The notes beneath the pieces were generated by a model, which worked only from the letters and a program-made list of their open reading frames with translations, did not search any database and was not told where the DNA came from. The position numbers and the translations under genes are program-made. DNA of 40,986 bases from positions 1 to 40,986 of the forward strand of contig JBFXAN010000049.1 in NCBI GenBank assembly GCA_050184225.1. The letters are read 5' to 3'. Source of the DNA: JBFXAN01 sp050184225. Its GTDB lineage: Bacteria; Chloroflexota; Dehalococcoidia; CAUJGQ01. Shown here piece by piece: positions 1-7,910 of the stretch (the stretch's first letter is position 1; every line of letters starts with the position of its first letter).

Positions 1-120
1 GTGCTGTAGTCGATGAAACACTTCCCCTGTATTCGAGATCACACGTTCGGCAGCCGGTCGCGCGGCTGCTCCCTTCCGCGGCTGTGATCATTCGTCTCCC
101 GACATCATCAGCCAGGTTCG

Positions 121-166
121 ATCGTCTGCCCACCTACAACTCGCACAGTTGACCCACACAGTTGGC
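121..166 (+). repeat. Imperfect direct repeat, copy 1
   Basis: This 46-base stretch matches 941-986 at 37 of 46 positions in the same orientation. Both copies contain a tandem CACAGTTG-like motif preceded by ACAAC, so each also has a small CAAC/GTTG dyad. The two copies bracket two small minus-strand genes. The rest of 1-176 shows no gene or RNA that I can support. Confidence 0.6.
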
Positions 167-176
167 GTCCGCCATC

Positions 177-485
177 TCACCGCAGCAACGCCCATGCCCC
201 CAGTCGTTGAGTAGCGGGCCGCGACCCCTTCATGGCGGTGAGGACATCGATCAGCACCGCCATGTCGCCGGAGAGCGCGCGGACATCGGCAGAGTCATCG
301 AGATCGACATCTCGTTCGGACGGCTCTGCGCCGTGAACCAGCGCCTCGACCGCTGCCACCCACATCGGTGGTATCTGAAATCGGCGCAGTTCATCCCACG
401 TGATCGCGTAGTAGTGACCCTCTCCGTCGACGACGATCACTCCGATGTTTGCTGTTCCAATCTCATCACAAGAATCCAGCTCCAT
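177..485 (-). CDS. Small hypothetical protein, 102 aa
   Basis: I do not recognise a family. The 102-residue protein is acidic in its middle (ERDVDLDDSADVRAL) and has an N-terminal segment resembling a short beta-rich domain (IGVIVVDGEGHYYAITWDEL). It has no signal peptide or membrane segment. The ATG at 485 is preceded by GGGAG seven bases upstream, a good ribosome site, which favours this frame over the overlapping plus-strand frames. It lies between the direct repeats at 121 and 941 and is followed, further upstream on its strand, by a second small minus-strand gene. Function unknown. Confidence 0.55.
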   Translation of the reverse strand: MELDSCDEIGTANIGVIVVDGEGHYYAITWDELRRFQIPPMWVAAVEALVHGAEPSERDVDLDDSADVRALSGDMAVLIDVLTAMKGSRPATQRLGAWALLR

Positions 486-607
486 TGCAGTGCTCCCAAG
501 CGTCGATTACCCATCTGGCGCGTTGCTGCATCTGCGGGTTGAACCAATCAGCTCGGTTCACCTCACAGTCCGCTGCCTCATTCCGTCTCGGAAACGATCG
601 CCTTCGC

Positions 608-862
608 CTAGATCGGTGGCTGCCAGGGACCATTGTTCGCCTTCCAGATATCCCACACGGCCTCCTGATTGTCGACGACGGTGAAAACTTCGATCGACTC
701 GTATGGCGGCTGATAGCTGGCCGCCATACCCGCATCCGTATTCGACAGCGGCCCGCCGGACTGACCGGCGACCGTTCCCGAGCCGGCGGCTATGTCACCC
801 GCGAATGCGACGGCCAGCGCAGTCATCAGGATTTTGAATCGCCATATGGCCGCTCCCTCCAT
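608..862 (-). CDS. Small secreted hypothetical protein, about 84 aa
   Basis: The N-terminus (MEGAAIWRFKILMTALAVAFAGDIAAG) reads as a signal peptide: a positive charge, a hydrophobic core and small residues before a likely cleavage around residues 25-34. The mature part is only about 50-55 residues, ends in a Trp/Pro-rich tail (AVWDIWKANNGPWQPPI), and has no cysteines. The start at 862 is the best fit to the signal peptide; an in-frame ATG 12 codons later would shorten the n-region. The frame stays open upstream to 955, but that extension would cross the hairpin at 882-925. Family not recognised; likely exported. Confidence 0.45.
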   Translation of the reverse strand: MEGAAIWRFKILMTALAVAFAGDIAAGSGTVAGQSGGPLSNTDAGMAASYQPPYESIEVFTVVDNQEAVWDIWKANNGPWQPPI

Positions 863-881
863 GCCACCATCCCGATGCGTT

Positions 882-925
882 GATATCAGACGGCGGAAGG
901 GAAATCCCGACCGCCGTCTGATATC
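882..925. other. Long perfect hairpin upstream of the small secreted-protein gene
   Basis: A 15-bp perfect inverted repeat has arms at 882-896 (GATATCAGACGGCGG) and 911-925. The 14-base interior again pairs GGGA with TCCC. It begins 20 bases upstream of the start codon of the minus-strand gene at 862 and lies 175 bases before the regulator gene on the plus strand. No T-run follows on either strand, so it is not a classic intrinsic terminator. A protein-binding site or a 5'-UTR structure is possible. Confidence 0.6.
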
Positions 926-940
926 CTCAGCCATGCGTGG

Positions 941-986
941 TTCATCCGCCCACATACAACCCGTACAGTTGCCTCACACAGTTGCC
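941..986 (+). repeat. Imperfect direct repeat, copy 2
   Basis: Second copy of the 46-base repeat at 121-166 (37 of 46 identical). It lies 115-160 bases upstream of the STAND regulator start codon, where an operator or upstream promoter element would be expected. The shared core is ACAAC followed by two CACAGTTG-like units about 13 bases apart. A partial match, TACAGTTGCC, is seen at about 28203 ahead of the MMPL gene. Confidence 0.55.
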
Positions 987-1100
987 ATGCAGTCATCCGA
1001 TGTGTGCGGCCAGAACGTTTCATTGGTGTCATGTATCCTCGTTCACTCCGAATGTCGGGAGTGGTCGCTATCACTCCCGTTGACAGGAGGTAGGCGACTG

Positions 1101-3863
1101 ATGACAGAGGCGGCGGGAGGGGCATTCTCATCTGAGGATGCGGACAGCACAGGCGCGGGAATTGTGTCCGGTATCATCCGCCGGCATGGACCGGGATCGA
1201 CGATCGATGGATCTGTCTCGGACACCTTTGCCGCCCTCCTGCGACGCCACCGACAGGCAAGTGGCCTCTCGCAGGAAGACCTTGCCGAGCGGGCCGGCCT
1301 GAGCGTGCAGGCGATCAGTGCGCTGGAACGCGGCATCCGGCGTCACCCCTACCGCGACACCATCGACCTGCTGGCCGGCGCGCTCGGTCTTTCCGACGAA
1401 GATCGGGCGCTCCTCCACGCCGCGGTGTCTCGCCGCCGCGGCGCAACCACCGATATTCCGGCTGCGTTGAAGCCGGCAGCGGACTCTATGCAGGTTCCCG
1501 TCACCACCTTCATCGGCCGCGAGCACGAGCGTGCGGTCGTGCGCCGCCTCTTGCGGTCCACCCGGTTGCTCACCCTCACCGGCGCCGGCGGTATCGGCAA
1601 GACCCGCCTGGCCCAGCAGGTCGCCACCGATCTCACTGGCCAAGTTCGCGATGGCGTTCGGTTCGTCGGATTGGCCGATCTCGCTGATCCTGCTCTTATC
1701 GCGCGCGCCGTCGCGCAGGCGCTCGGCTTGCGTGAATCACCGAGCACGCCGTTGCTGGACAACCTGATCGAGACGCTGCGCGATCGAACCCTGCTGCTGT
1801 TACTGGACAACTGCGAGCACCTGCGCGCCGCCGCCGGAGAACTGGCCGCAACACTGCTGCGCGGCTGCCCAAACCTCAGCATCCTCGCCACCAGCCGCGA
1901 GGCCCTCGGCGTGATCGGCGAAACCGTCTGGTGGGTGCCCTCTCTCTCCTTGCCGGAGATGACCGCAAACGGCGGCCCGCCGCGGCATAGTGCGCGCAGT
2001 GTGTTGCAAGCCGAGGCCGGCGAACTGTTCTGTGTCCGCGCGCTGGCGGCGCATCCCGCCTTCGCCCTCACCGAGTCGAATGCGCCCGCCATCGCGACGA
2101 TCTGCCGGCGACTGGACGGCATTCCGCTTGCGATCGAGCTCGCCGCCGCCCGCGCCCGCATCCTCACGCCAGAGCAAATCGCCGCCCGCTTAGACGCGCG
2201 GTTTCGGCTGCTCACCGGCGGCGACGCCGCGATCCCGAGGCACACGACCCTGCGTGCCGCACTCGACTGGAGCTACGATCTCCTCACTGAGCCGGAGCGA
2301 CTGCTCCTCCAGCGGCTCTCCATTTTCTCAGGCGGCTGTGAGATCGACGCCGCCGAAGCCGTCTGCAGCGACTGGCCACAAGGCTCGGATGTGCGTTCCG
2401 GCTCGTCAGTCATGGCCTTCGTCCCCTCCGACGCACTCTTCGACCTGCTGACAAGCCTCGTCGAGAAGTCCCTTATCACCGTGGAGTATCGAGGTGATAC
2501 CGCGCGGTATCGCCTTCTGGAGAGCGTGCGCGAGTATGCGGCGGAGCGCCTCACAACATCGGGAGCGGCCGAGGCCGTGCAGCGCCGTCGGCGCGACTGG
2601 GCGATCGACCTCGCGGAACATGCTGCGCCACTCCTGGCCGGACCCGAACAAGTGGAGTGGTCCGAACGTCTGGAAACCGAGCACGACAACATGCGCGCCG
2701 TCCTCCGCCTGGCGGTCGATAGCGAAGAGTCGGTGCCTGGTCTTCGCCTGGCCGGCGCACTCTGGCGCTTCTGGCAGGCGCGCGGCTACCTCACCGAAGG
2801 GAGGCACTGGCTGACCAGGTTGCTAGCCATCGGCGGGGCAGCTCCGCCGTCCGTGCGTGCTGCCACTCTGCTCGGTGCCGGATCGCTTGCCCACGACCAG
2901 GGCGACTACACCATCGCCCAGTCGTATGTCGAACAATCGCTTGCGCTCTATCAAGAGACGGATGAGCACGCGGCCGCCGATGCTCTGCTGTTACTCGGCG
3001 CGTTGGCGTTCCGTCGGTCCGACTACCGAACCGCGGCGGCACGTTGTCAGGAGAGTCTTGCCATCGCCCGCATCGCGAACGATCAACGTCTTGCCATGCG
3101 CTGCCACAACCTGCTCGGCTTGATCGCACTCGACCAGGGACAGTACCCAACCGCGTGCAGCCGGTTCGAAGAATCGCTGGCGCTCAGCCGGACGCTCGGC
3201 GACCTGCGCACGGGCGCCCTGGCCTTGAACAATCTCGGCCTCACGGCGCACCGCATGGAAGAATACGAGCGTGGCCGCGAATATCTTGAGACTTCGCTCG
3301 ATTTCAATCGTGGCCTCAACAACCGCACCGAGATCACACGGAACCTGATCACGCTGGCGGTGGTTGCCCGCGCCCAAAACGACAGCAATGCCGCCTTGGG
3401 CTACGCCCAGGAGGCGCTGGCGCTGGCCGAGGACATGCGGAACTGGAATGGCGCCACCGAAGCACTCAACCAACTGACCGGCATTGCCCGCGAGCGCGGT
3501 GATCTCGTCGCCGCCCAGACCTATTCCATCGCGCATTTGCAGAAGGCACGCGAGATCCGCTACCCCATCCAGATGCTGGCCGCGGTCACCGAAGCGGCGG
3601 CGAATGCCCGAGCGGCGGGCCAGGCCGACCGCGCGCTCCGGCTGCTTGCCGCTGCTGAAGCGCACCGAGAAGCGATGGGGCTCGCCCAACACCGGGCGAT
3701 GCAACAAACCGTCGATGAGCACCGATTGGCGCTCTCCGATCTCCTCGGAGACCCTGCCTCTACCGTCGCGTGGGCGGAAGGCTCCGCCATGTCACCGGAT
3801 GAGGCCATCGCCTATGCTCTCTCAGGAACTGTTCACAAGGTCCGAGTACCAGGCCCGGATTGA
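1101..3863 (+). CDS. XRE-HTH / NB-ARC-like ATPase / TPR transcriptional regulator (STAND family)
   Basis: A 920-residue multidomain regulator. Residues about 43-110 form an XRE-type helix-turn-helix (SGLSQEDLAERAGLSVQAIS). Residues 138-420 are a STAND/AfsR-like ATPase with Walker A GAGGIGKT (161-168), Walker B LLLLLDN (231-237), the LATSRE sensor motif and the GIPLAIELAA motif. The C-terminal third is helical repeats of TPR type (for example ALYQETDEHAAADALLLLGALA). Proteins of this family usually act as ligand- or stress-gated switches in which nucleotide exchange and oligomerisation expose the DNA-binding head. The frame is open well upstream, but ATG 1101 has AGGAGG ten bases before it. 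It stands alone on its strand; target genes cannot be told from the sequence. Confidence 0.9.
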   Translation: MTEAAGGAFSSEDADSTGAGIVSGIIRRHGPGSTIDGSVSDTFAALLRRHRQASGLSQEDLAERAGLSVQAISALERGIRRHPYRDTIDLLAGALGLSDEDRALLHAAVSRRRGATTDIPAALKPAADSMQVPVTTFIGREHERAVVRRLLRSTRLLTLTGAGGIGKTRLAQQVATDLTGQVRDGVRFVGLADLADPALIARAVAQALGLRESPSTPLLDNLIETLRDRTLLLLLDNCEHLRAAAGELAATLLRGCPNLSILATSREALGVIGETVWWVPSLSLPEMTANGGPPRHSARSVLQAEAGELFCVRALAAHPAFALTESNAPAIATICRRLDGIPLAIELAAARARILTPEQIAARLDARFRLLTGGDAAIPRHTTLRAALDWSYDLLTEPERLLLQRLSIFSGGCEIDAAEAVCSDWPQGSDVRSGSSVMAFVPSDALFDLLTSLVEKSLITVEYRGDTARYRLLESVREYAAERLTTSGAAEAVQRRRRDWAIDLAEHAAPLLAGPEQVEWSERLETEHDNMRAVLRLAVDSEESVPGLRLAGALWRFWQARGYLTEGRHWLTRLLAIGGAAPPSVRAATLLGAGSLAHDQGDYTIAQSYVEQSLALYQETDEHAAADALLLLGALAFRRSDYRTAAARCQESLAIARIANDQRLAMRCHNLLGLIALDQGQYPTACSRFEESLALSRTLGDLRTGALALNNLGLTAHRMEEYERGREYLETSLDFNRGLNNRTEITRNLITLAVVARAQNDSNAALGYAQEALALAEDMRNWNGATEALNQLTGIARERGDLVAAQTYSIAHLQKAREIRYPIQMLAAVTEAAANARAAGQADRALRLLAAAEAHREAMGLAQHRAMQQTVDEHRLALSDLLGDPASTVAWAEGSAMSPDEAIAYALSGTVHKVRVPGPD

Positions 3864-3959
3864 TGCGCCGGCGGATGTGAGCGCGCGATCCATCGATGCT
3901 ACGATGAATCTCGGCACATCGCCGTGGCGCCTTCCCGGCGGCCGCAATTCCGGCTCGTG

Positions 3960-4036
3960 GAGGAGCCAGCATGTCTATCGCCATCTGGACCATTGAAGAG
4001 AGCGACGCACGGCGTGCAGTCGGGCCGTCTCCATGA
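3960..4036 (+). pseudogene. Duplicated fragment of the speA 5' end; 21-codon remnant coupled to the DUF4258 gene
   Basis: Bases 3960-4008 match 4615-4663, the ribosome site and first codons of speA, at 44 of 49 positions. The fragment encodes MSIAIWTIEESDARRAVGPS plus a final Pro; speA begins MSTATWTIDESDA. After about 13 codons the similarity is lost. The little frame (ATG 3971) ends in TGA at 4034-4036, overlapping the ATG of the next gene at 4033 (ATGA). The fragment therefore keeps a good ribosome site (GGAGG) and may serve as a leader whose translation feeds the DUF4258 gene. Reads as a relic of an insertion or duplication at the speA start. Confidence 0.7.
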
Positions 4037-4284
4037 AGGTTCGCCTGCATCCGCATGCTCTCGCTCGACTGAGCGAGCGGGGCGTGAGCGAATCAGAGGC
4101 GGTGAGCACGGTGGAAGCAGGTGCTCGTTCTCCAGCGAAGTTCGGGCGTACAAGATTTAGACGAGACTTTGCGTTTGGCTCTGTGTGGCGCGGCCGGTAT
4201 TACATGACCAAACGTGTCGACGTTGTTGCGGTTGAGGAGAATGATACTTGGCTGATTCTCACCGTGATCGCACGGTACTTTTGA
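4033..4284 (+). CDS. DUF4258-type small protein, 83 aa
   Basis: The 83-residue sequence begins MKVRLHPHALARLSERGVSE and shows the DUF4258 layout: an early His/Arg-rich helix (HALARLSERG), a central RxFxRDF segment, a YMTKRVDVVAVEE strand and a C-terminal TVIARYF ending. DUF4258 proteins are small, basic, and related in fold to RelE-like toxins by some classifications. They are commonly encoded next to DUF2283 genes, as here (24-base gap). The start overlaps the stop of the speA-derived leader (ATGA), so translation is probably coupled. A toxin role is an inference only. Confidence 0.75.
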   Translation: MKVRLHPHALARLSERGVSESEAVSTVEAGARSPAKFGRTRFRRDFAFGSVWRGRYYMTKRVDVVAVEENDTWLILTVIARYF

Positions 4285-4308
4285 AGAGGATTGACCGGAG
4301 GCTGAGAC

Positions 4309-4554
4309 ATGAAGCTCACATATGACCCGCGCTACAACATTGCATATCTTCGACTCGTCGAACGCGGGGAAGAAGCGGACGTAGAGACCATCCAAGTAAG
4401 CGAGGATCTCAATGTAGACATCGCTCCAGACGGTACGGTCTATGGCATCGAGCTCATGAATGCAAATGCCCAACTCGGCGGTGAGGACGATGGTGCCCTG
4501 ATCGTAATCAATGAAGCGCTCGGCGTGCGACGAGAACTCTCCCTAACGGAGTGA
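4309..4554 (+). CDS. DUF2283 domain protein, 81 aa
   Basis: The sequence MKLTYDPRYNIAYLRL...VSEDLNVDIAPDGTVYGIELMNA is a textbook DUF2283 pattern: a Y/D-rich first strand, a long acidic turn and the D-x-G-x-VYGIEL signature at about residues 43-49. The protein is acidic, in contrast to its basic DUF4258 partner upstream. It has a clear ribosome site (CGGAGG, ten bases before ATG). The two genes form a two-gene unit that ends 71 bases before speA. The pairing suggests the products interact, possibly as an antitoxin-like partner, but there is no direct evidence. Confidence 0.8.
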   Translation: MKLTYDPRYNIAYLRLVERGEEADVETIQVSEDLNVDIAPDGTVYGIELMNANAQLGGEDDGALIVINEALGVRRELSLTE

Positions 4555-4625
4555 TGAGACGCATCCTCAAGAGACGATTCTCAGCCTCGATACGCTGACG
4601 CGTGAAACGCTGACGAGGAGCCGGC

Positions 4626-6533
4626 ATGTCTACCGCCACCTGGACCATCGACGAGAGCGACGCGCTCTACCGCGTCAGCGGCTGGGGCGAGCCGTACTTC
4701 GCTATCGGCCCCAGCGGCGACGTGATCGTCTCCCCGAGCGGCGCCGATGGTCCGTCGATCAACCTGCATCAGCTTGTTCGCGACCTGCAAACCCGCGGCC
4801 TGACGCTGCCGTTGCTGATCCGGTTTTCTGACATCCTTGGAGACCGTATCCGGCGCATCAATGAGTCGTTCTCTGAAGCGATAGCGGAATACGGCTACGC
4901 AGGGGAGTACCGCGGGGTCTATCCGATCAAGGTCAATCAGCAACGCCACATCGTCGAAGAGTTGTTGCAGCACGGCCGTCCCTATCATCTCGGCCTCGAG
5001 GCCGGCTCCAAGCCGGAATTGATGGTCGCCGTGGCGCTTCTCAATGATCCCGACGCACTGATCATCTGCAACGGCTTCAAGGATCAGGAATACATCGAAA
5101 CCGCCCTCCTGGCTCGACGGCTCGGCAAGACGCCCGTGATCGTGATTGAGCGGTTCGCCGAGCTGGGCGTCGTCCTCCGCGCGGTCGAGAAGCTTGGCAT
5201 CGAGCCGGTGCTCGGTGTGCGGGCCAAGCTGGGGACGCGCGGCGCCGGCCGCTGGGGCGACTCCACCGGCGACACGGCGAAGTTCGGCCTCACCGCCGCC
5301 GAGATCGTCGATGTCGTGCATACCCTGCGCGACGCCGGCCTGCTCCACACGCTGCAATTGCTGCACTTTCACATGGGTTCGCAGATCTCGCAGATCAGCG
5401 TGATCAAGGCGGCGCTGCGCGAGGCGTCCCAGCTCTACGCCGAGCTCGCCGCGATCGGCGCGCGGATGGGTTATCTCGATGTCGGCGGCGGCCTCGGTAT
5501 CGACTATGACGGCTCGAAAACTGACTTCCATGCTTCGAAGAATTACAACGTGCAGGAATACGCCTACGACGTCGTCGCCGCGATTCAGTCTGCCTGTGAA
5601 CGGCGAGGCGTCCCCCCGCCGATCCTGGTCAGCGAGAGCGGCCGGGCGATGATGGCGCACCAATCGGTGCTGGTTTTCGACGTGCTGGGCATCAGCTCGA
5701 TTCTGCCGCAGGCGGAGCCGGAGCGGCCCGATCCCAGCGATCCCGAACTGATCCATGACCTCTATGAAAGCTTCCTGGGAATCGATCACGAGAACTTTCA
5801 GGAGGCGTATCACGACGCGGTCGAGGCGAAGGAGCAATCGCTCACGCTGTTCTCGCTCGGTTATCTCAATCTCGAGCAGCGGGCGCGCGTCGAACGGCTC
5901 TACTGGGCGACCTGCATCAAGATCCTCTCGCTGCTGCACGGCATGTCGCACGTTCCCGAGGAATTGGAGAATCTGGAAGAGGTCCTGTCCGCCGTCTACT
6001 ATGGCAACTTCTCCGTCTTCCAATCGATGCCCGATTCCTGGGCGATCGACCAACTCTTCCCGATCATGCCGATCCATCGATTGAACGAAGAGCCGACCCA
6101 CCGCGGCACGCTGGCCGACCTGACCTGCGACAGTGACGGCCGGATCGATCAGTTCATCGACCTTCAGGATGTGAAGCACGTCCTCGAACTCCACCCCTGG
6201 AACGGCGAGCCGTACTACCTCGGCGTGTTCCTCACCGGCGCGTATCAGGAGATCCTCGGCGCCCTGCACAATCTCTTTGGCGACACCAACGCCGTTCATG
6301 TACACGTCACCGAGGGCGGCTACCGCGTCGAACATGTGATCAAGGGCGACACGATGGCCGAGGTACTGCGCTACGTCCAGTACGACGGCGAGCAGCTGCT
6401 GGACGATGTACGCCGCGCCAGCGAACGCGCCCTCCAAGAGCAACGCATGACGCTCGATCAAGCGCGCATTCTCCTCGGCCACTACGAAACCAGCCTGCGC
6501 AGCACGACCTATCTGACGCCGGAGGATCGGTGA
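4626..6533 (+). CDS. speA: Biosynthetic arginine decarboxylase
   Basis: The enzyme decarboxylates L-arginine to agmatine, the first step of the agmatine route to putrescine and spermidine, with pyridoxal phosphate. At 635 residues it matches the SpeA family length. Visible marks are the PLP-lysine motif GVYPIKVNQQ (Lys102), HFHMGSQIS, the glycine-rich phosphate loop GGGLGIDYDG, and the C-terminal sheet domain ending HYETSLRSTTYLTPED. ATG 4626 follows GAGGAG by six bases. The same ribosome site and first codons are duplicated at 3960, upstream of the small-gene pair. The stop is immediately followed by the MITE-like palindrome. No other polyamine genes are adjacent. Confidence 0.96.
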   Translation: MSTATWTIDESDALYRVSGWGEPYFAIGPSGDVIVSPSGADGPSINLHQLVRDLQTRGLTLPLLIRFSDILGDRIRRINESFSEAIAEYGYAGEYRGVYPIKVNQQRHIVEELLQHGRPYHLGLEAGSKPELMVAVALLNDPDALIICNGFKDQEYIETALLARRLGKTPVIVIERFAELGVVLRAVEKLGIEPVLGVRAKLGTRGAGRWGDSTGDTAKFGLTAAEIVDVVHTLRDAGLLHTLQLLHFHMGSQISQISVIKAALREASQLYAELAAIGARMGYLDVGGGLGIDYDGSKTDFHASKNYNVQEYAYDVVAAIQSACERRGVPPPILVSESGRAMMAHQSVLVFDVLGISSILPQAEPERPDPSDPELIHDLYESFLGIDHENFQEAYHDAVEAKEQSLTLFSLGYLNLEQRARVERLYWATCIKILSLLHGMSHVPEELENLEEVLSAVYYGNFSVFQSMPDSWAIDQLFPIMPIHRLNEEPTHRGTLADLTCDSDGRIDQFIDLQDVKHVLELHPWNGEPYYLGVFLTGAYQEILGALHNLFGDTNAVHVHVTEGGYRVEHVIKGDTMAEVLRYVQYDGEQLLDDVRRASERALQEQRMTLDQARILLGHYETSLRSTTYLTPEDR

Positions 6534-6536
6534 CTC

Positions 6537-6698
6537 CTGACCTAACCCCCCGGCCCCCTTCCCTCGCAGGGAAGGGGGTGCCTCACTCCACCGACGGTGC
6601 CAGGAGCTCGTCTGGCGATACCAACGACACACGATCAACCCTCGCCGGACAGGACTCCCCCTTCCCTGCGAGGGAAGGGGGCCGGGGGGTTAGGTCAG
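6537..6698. mobile_element. 162-bp MITE-like palindromic element with 42-bp perfect terminal inverted repeats
   Basis: Arms 6537-6578 and 6657-6698 are exact reverse complements over 42 bases. Each arm also contains its own hairpin (CCCCCTTCCCT / AGGGAAGGGGG around CGC). The 78-base centre has no gene. The right arm encodes the last residues of ChrA and its TAA stop; the left arm begins three bases after the speA stop. Non-coding size, perfect terminal repeats and an intergenic position fit a non-autonomous element, and it may also act as a bidirectional terminator. No target-site duplication is obvious to me. Confidence 0.75.
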
Positions 6699-7910
6699 CG
6701 CCCCACCAACCGCACAAAACACGACCACCATCCACGGCGGCAATCGCCACACGGCGAGCAATCCGAATGCGGCCAGGCCGAGGCTGAAGTCGGCCGGCGA
6801 TCCGATCGCGCTGGTCCAGACCGGCGTATAGAGTGCGGCGAGCAGGATGCCGACAACGGCCGCGTTGATGCCGCCGAGTGCGGACTGGAAGGAAGTCCGG
6901 TTGCGCACCATGCCCCAGAGCGGCAACGCGCCAACCACGAGCAGGAACGACGGCAGGAAGACCGCGACCAGCGCAATCGCCGCGCCGGCCACGCCGTTCG
7001 GGTTCGGTTCCGCGACGGCGCCGAGATAGGCCGAGAACGTGAACAGCGGACCGGGTACCGCCTGCGCGGCGCCATAGCCGGCAATGAACTGTTCGTTCGT
7101 CAGCCAACCGGGGGGTACGACCTCAGCCTGAAGCAACGGCAGCACGACATGTCCGCCGCCAAAGACGAGCGAGCCCACCCGATAGAAGGCATCGAACAGC
7201 GCCAGGGCGTGGCTCGAAGAGAATTGCCGTGCGAGCGGCAGCGCGACCAGCAGACCGAAGAAGATCACCCACGCGGCAATGCCGGCTCGGCGGCCGATCG
7301 GTACGCGCAGATCGATCGACGGCGGCATCGATGCCCCGCTGAGTAGCCGCCATCCAATCAGCCCGGCGACGGCAATGATCGCAACCTGGATTGCCGCCGT
7401 TTGCGAGGCGAGCGCGACGATCGCTGCCACAATCGCGATCGTCGCCCGCGGACGGTCTGGGCAGAGCGTGCGCGCCATCCCCCACACCGCGTAGGCAACC
7501 ACCGCCACCGCCGCGATCTTGAGACCGTGGAGCCAGCCGGCGTCAGCGATCGTGCCGCTCTGGCGGACGCTGTATGCAAAGATGACCATCGCGATCGCCG
7601 ATGGGAGCGTGAATCCGAGCCACGCGGCGACGCCGCCACGTAATCCCGCCCGCAGGATACCGATGGCGATCCCGACCTGACTGCTGGCGGGGCCGGGCAG
7701 AAACTGACAGAGCGCGACGAGATCCGCATAGCTCTGGTCGTCAAGCCAGCGGCGCCGATCGACGTACTCCTCCCGGAAGTACCCGAGGTGCGCTACCGGC
7801 CCGCCGAACGAGGTGAGACCAAGGCGGGTTGATGCGCGCAGCACCTCCAGCGCGGAGCCGGGCGGCCGCTGCTCCGTTTCCTGAGGGGTCGCATCTACCG
7901 TGGTGCTCAT
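6690..7910 (-). CDS. chrA: Chromate transporter family protein (ChrA, two-domain form)
   Basis: A 406-residue polytopic membrane protein with two homologous halves. The N-terminal half carries the family signature TSFGGPVAHLGYFREEYVDRR and LCQFLPGPASSQVGIAIG. The second half repeats it as VFGGGHVVLPLLQAEVV and GYGAAQAVPGPLFTFSAYLG. Characterised ChrA proteins export chromate driven by the proton gradient; many chromosomal members have unproven substrates. ATG 7910 is preceded by GGAG. The C-terminal residues ALT and the TAA stop lie inside the right arm of the palindromic element, so the original C-terminus has probably been trimmed or replaced. It runs convergent to speA. Confidence 0.92.
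   Translation of the reverse strand: MSTTVDATPQETEQRPPGSALEVLRASTRLGLTSFGGPVAHLGYFREEYVDRRRWLDDQSYADLVALCQFLPGPASSQVGIAIGILRAGLRGGVAAWLGFTLPSAIAMVIFAYSVRQSGTIADAGWLHGLKIAAVAVVAYAVWGMARTLCPDRPRATIAIVAAIVALASQTAAIQVAIIAVAGLIGWRLLSGASMPPSIDLRVPIGRRAGIAAWVIFFGLLVALPLARQFSSSHALALFDAFYRVGSLVFGGGHVVLPLLQAEVVPPGWLTNEQFIAGYGAAQAVPGPLFTFSAYLGAVAEPNPNGVAGAAIALVAVFLPSFLLVVGALPLWGMVRNRTSFQSALGGINAAVVGILLAALYTPVWTSAIGSPADFSLGLAAFGLLAVWRLPPWMVVVFCAVGGALT

Noticed and set aside
4581..6638. A 685-codon open frame antisense to speA
   Set aside because: It is the high-GC mirror of a clear arginine decarboxylase; its translation shows no family motifs, and its start lies inside the palindromic element.
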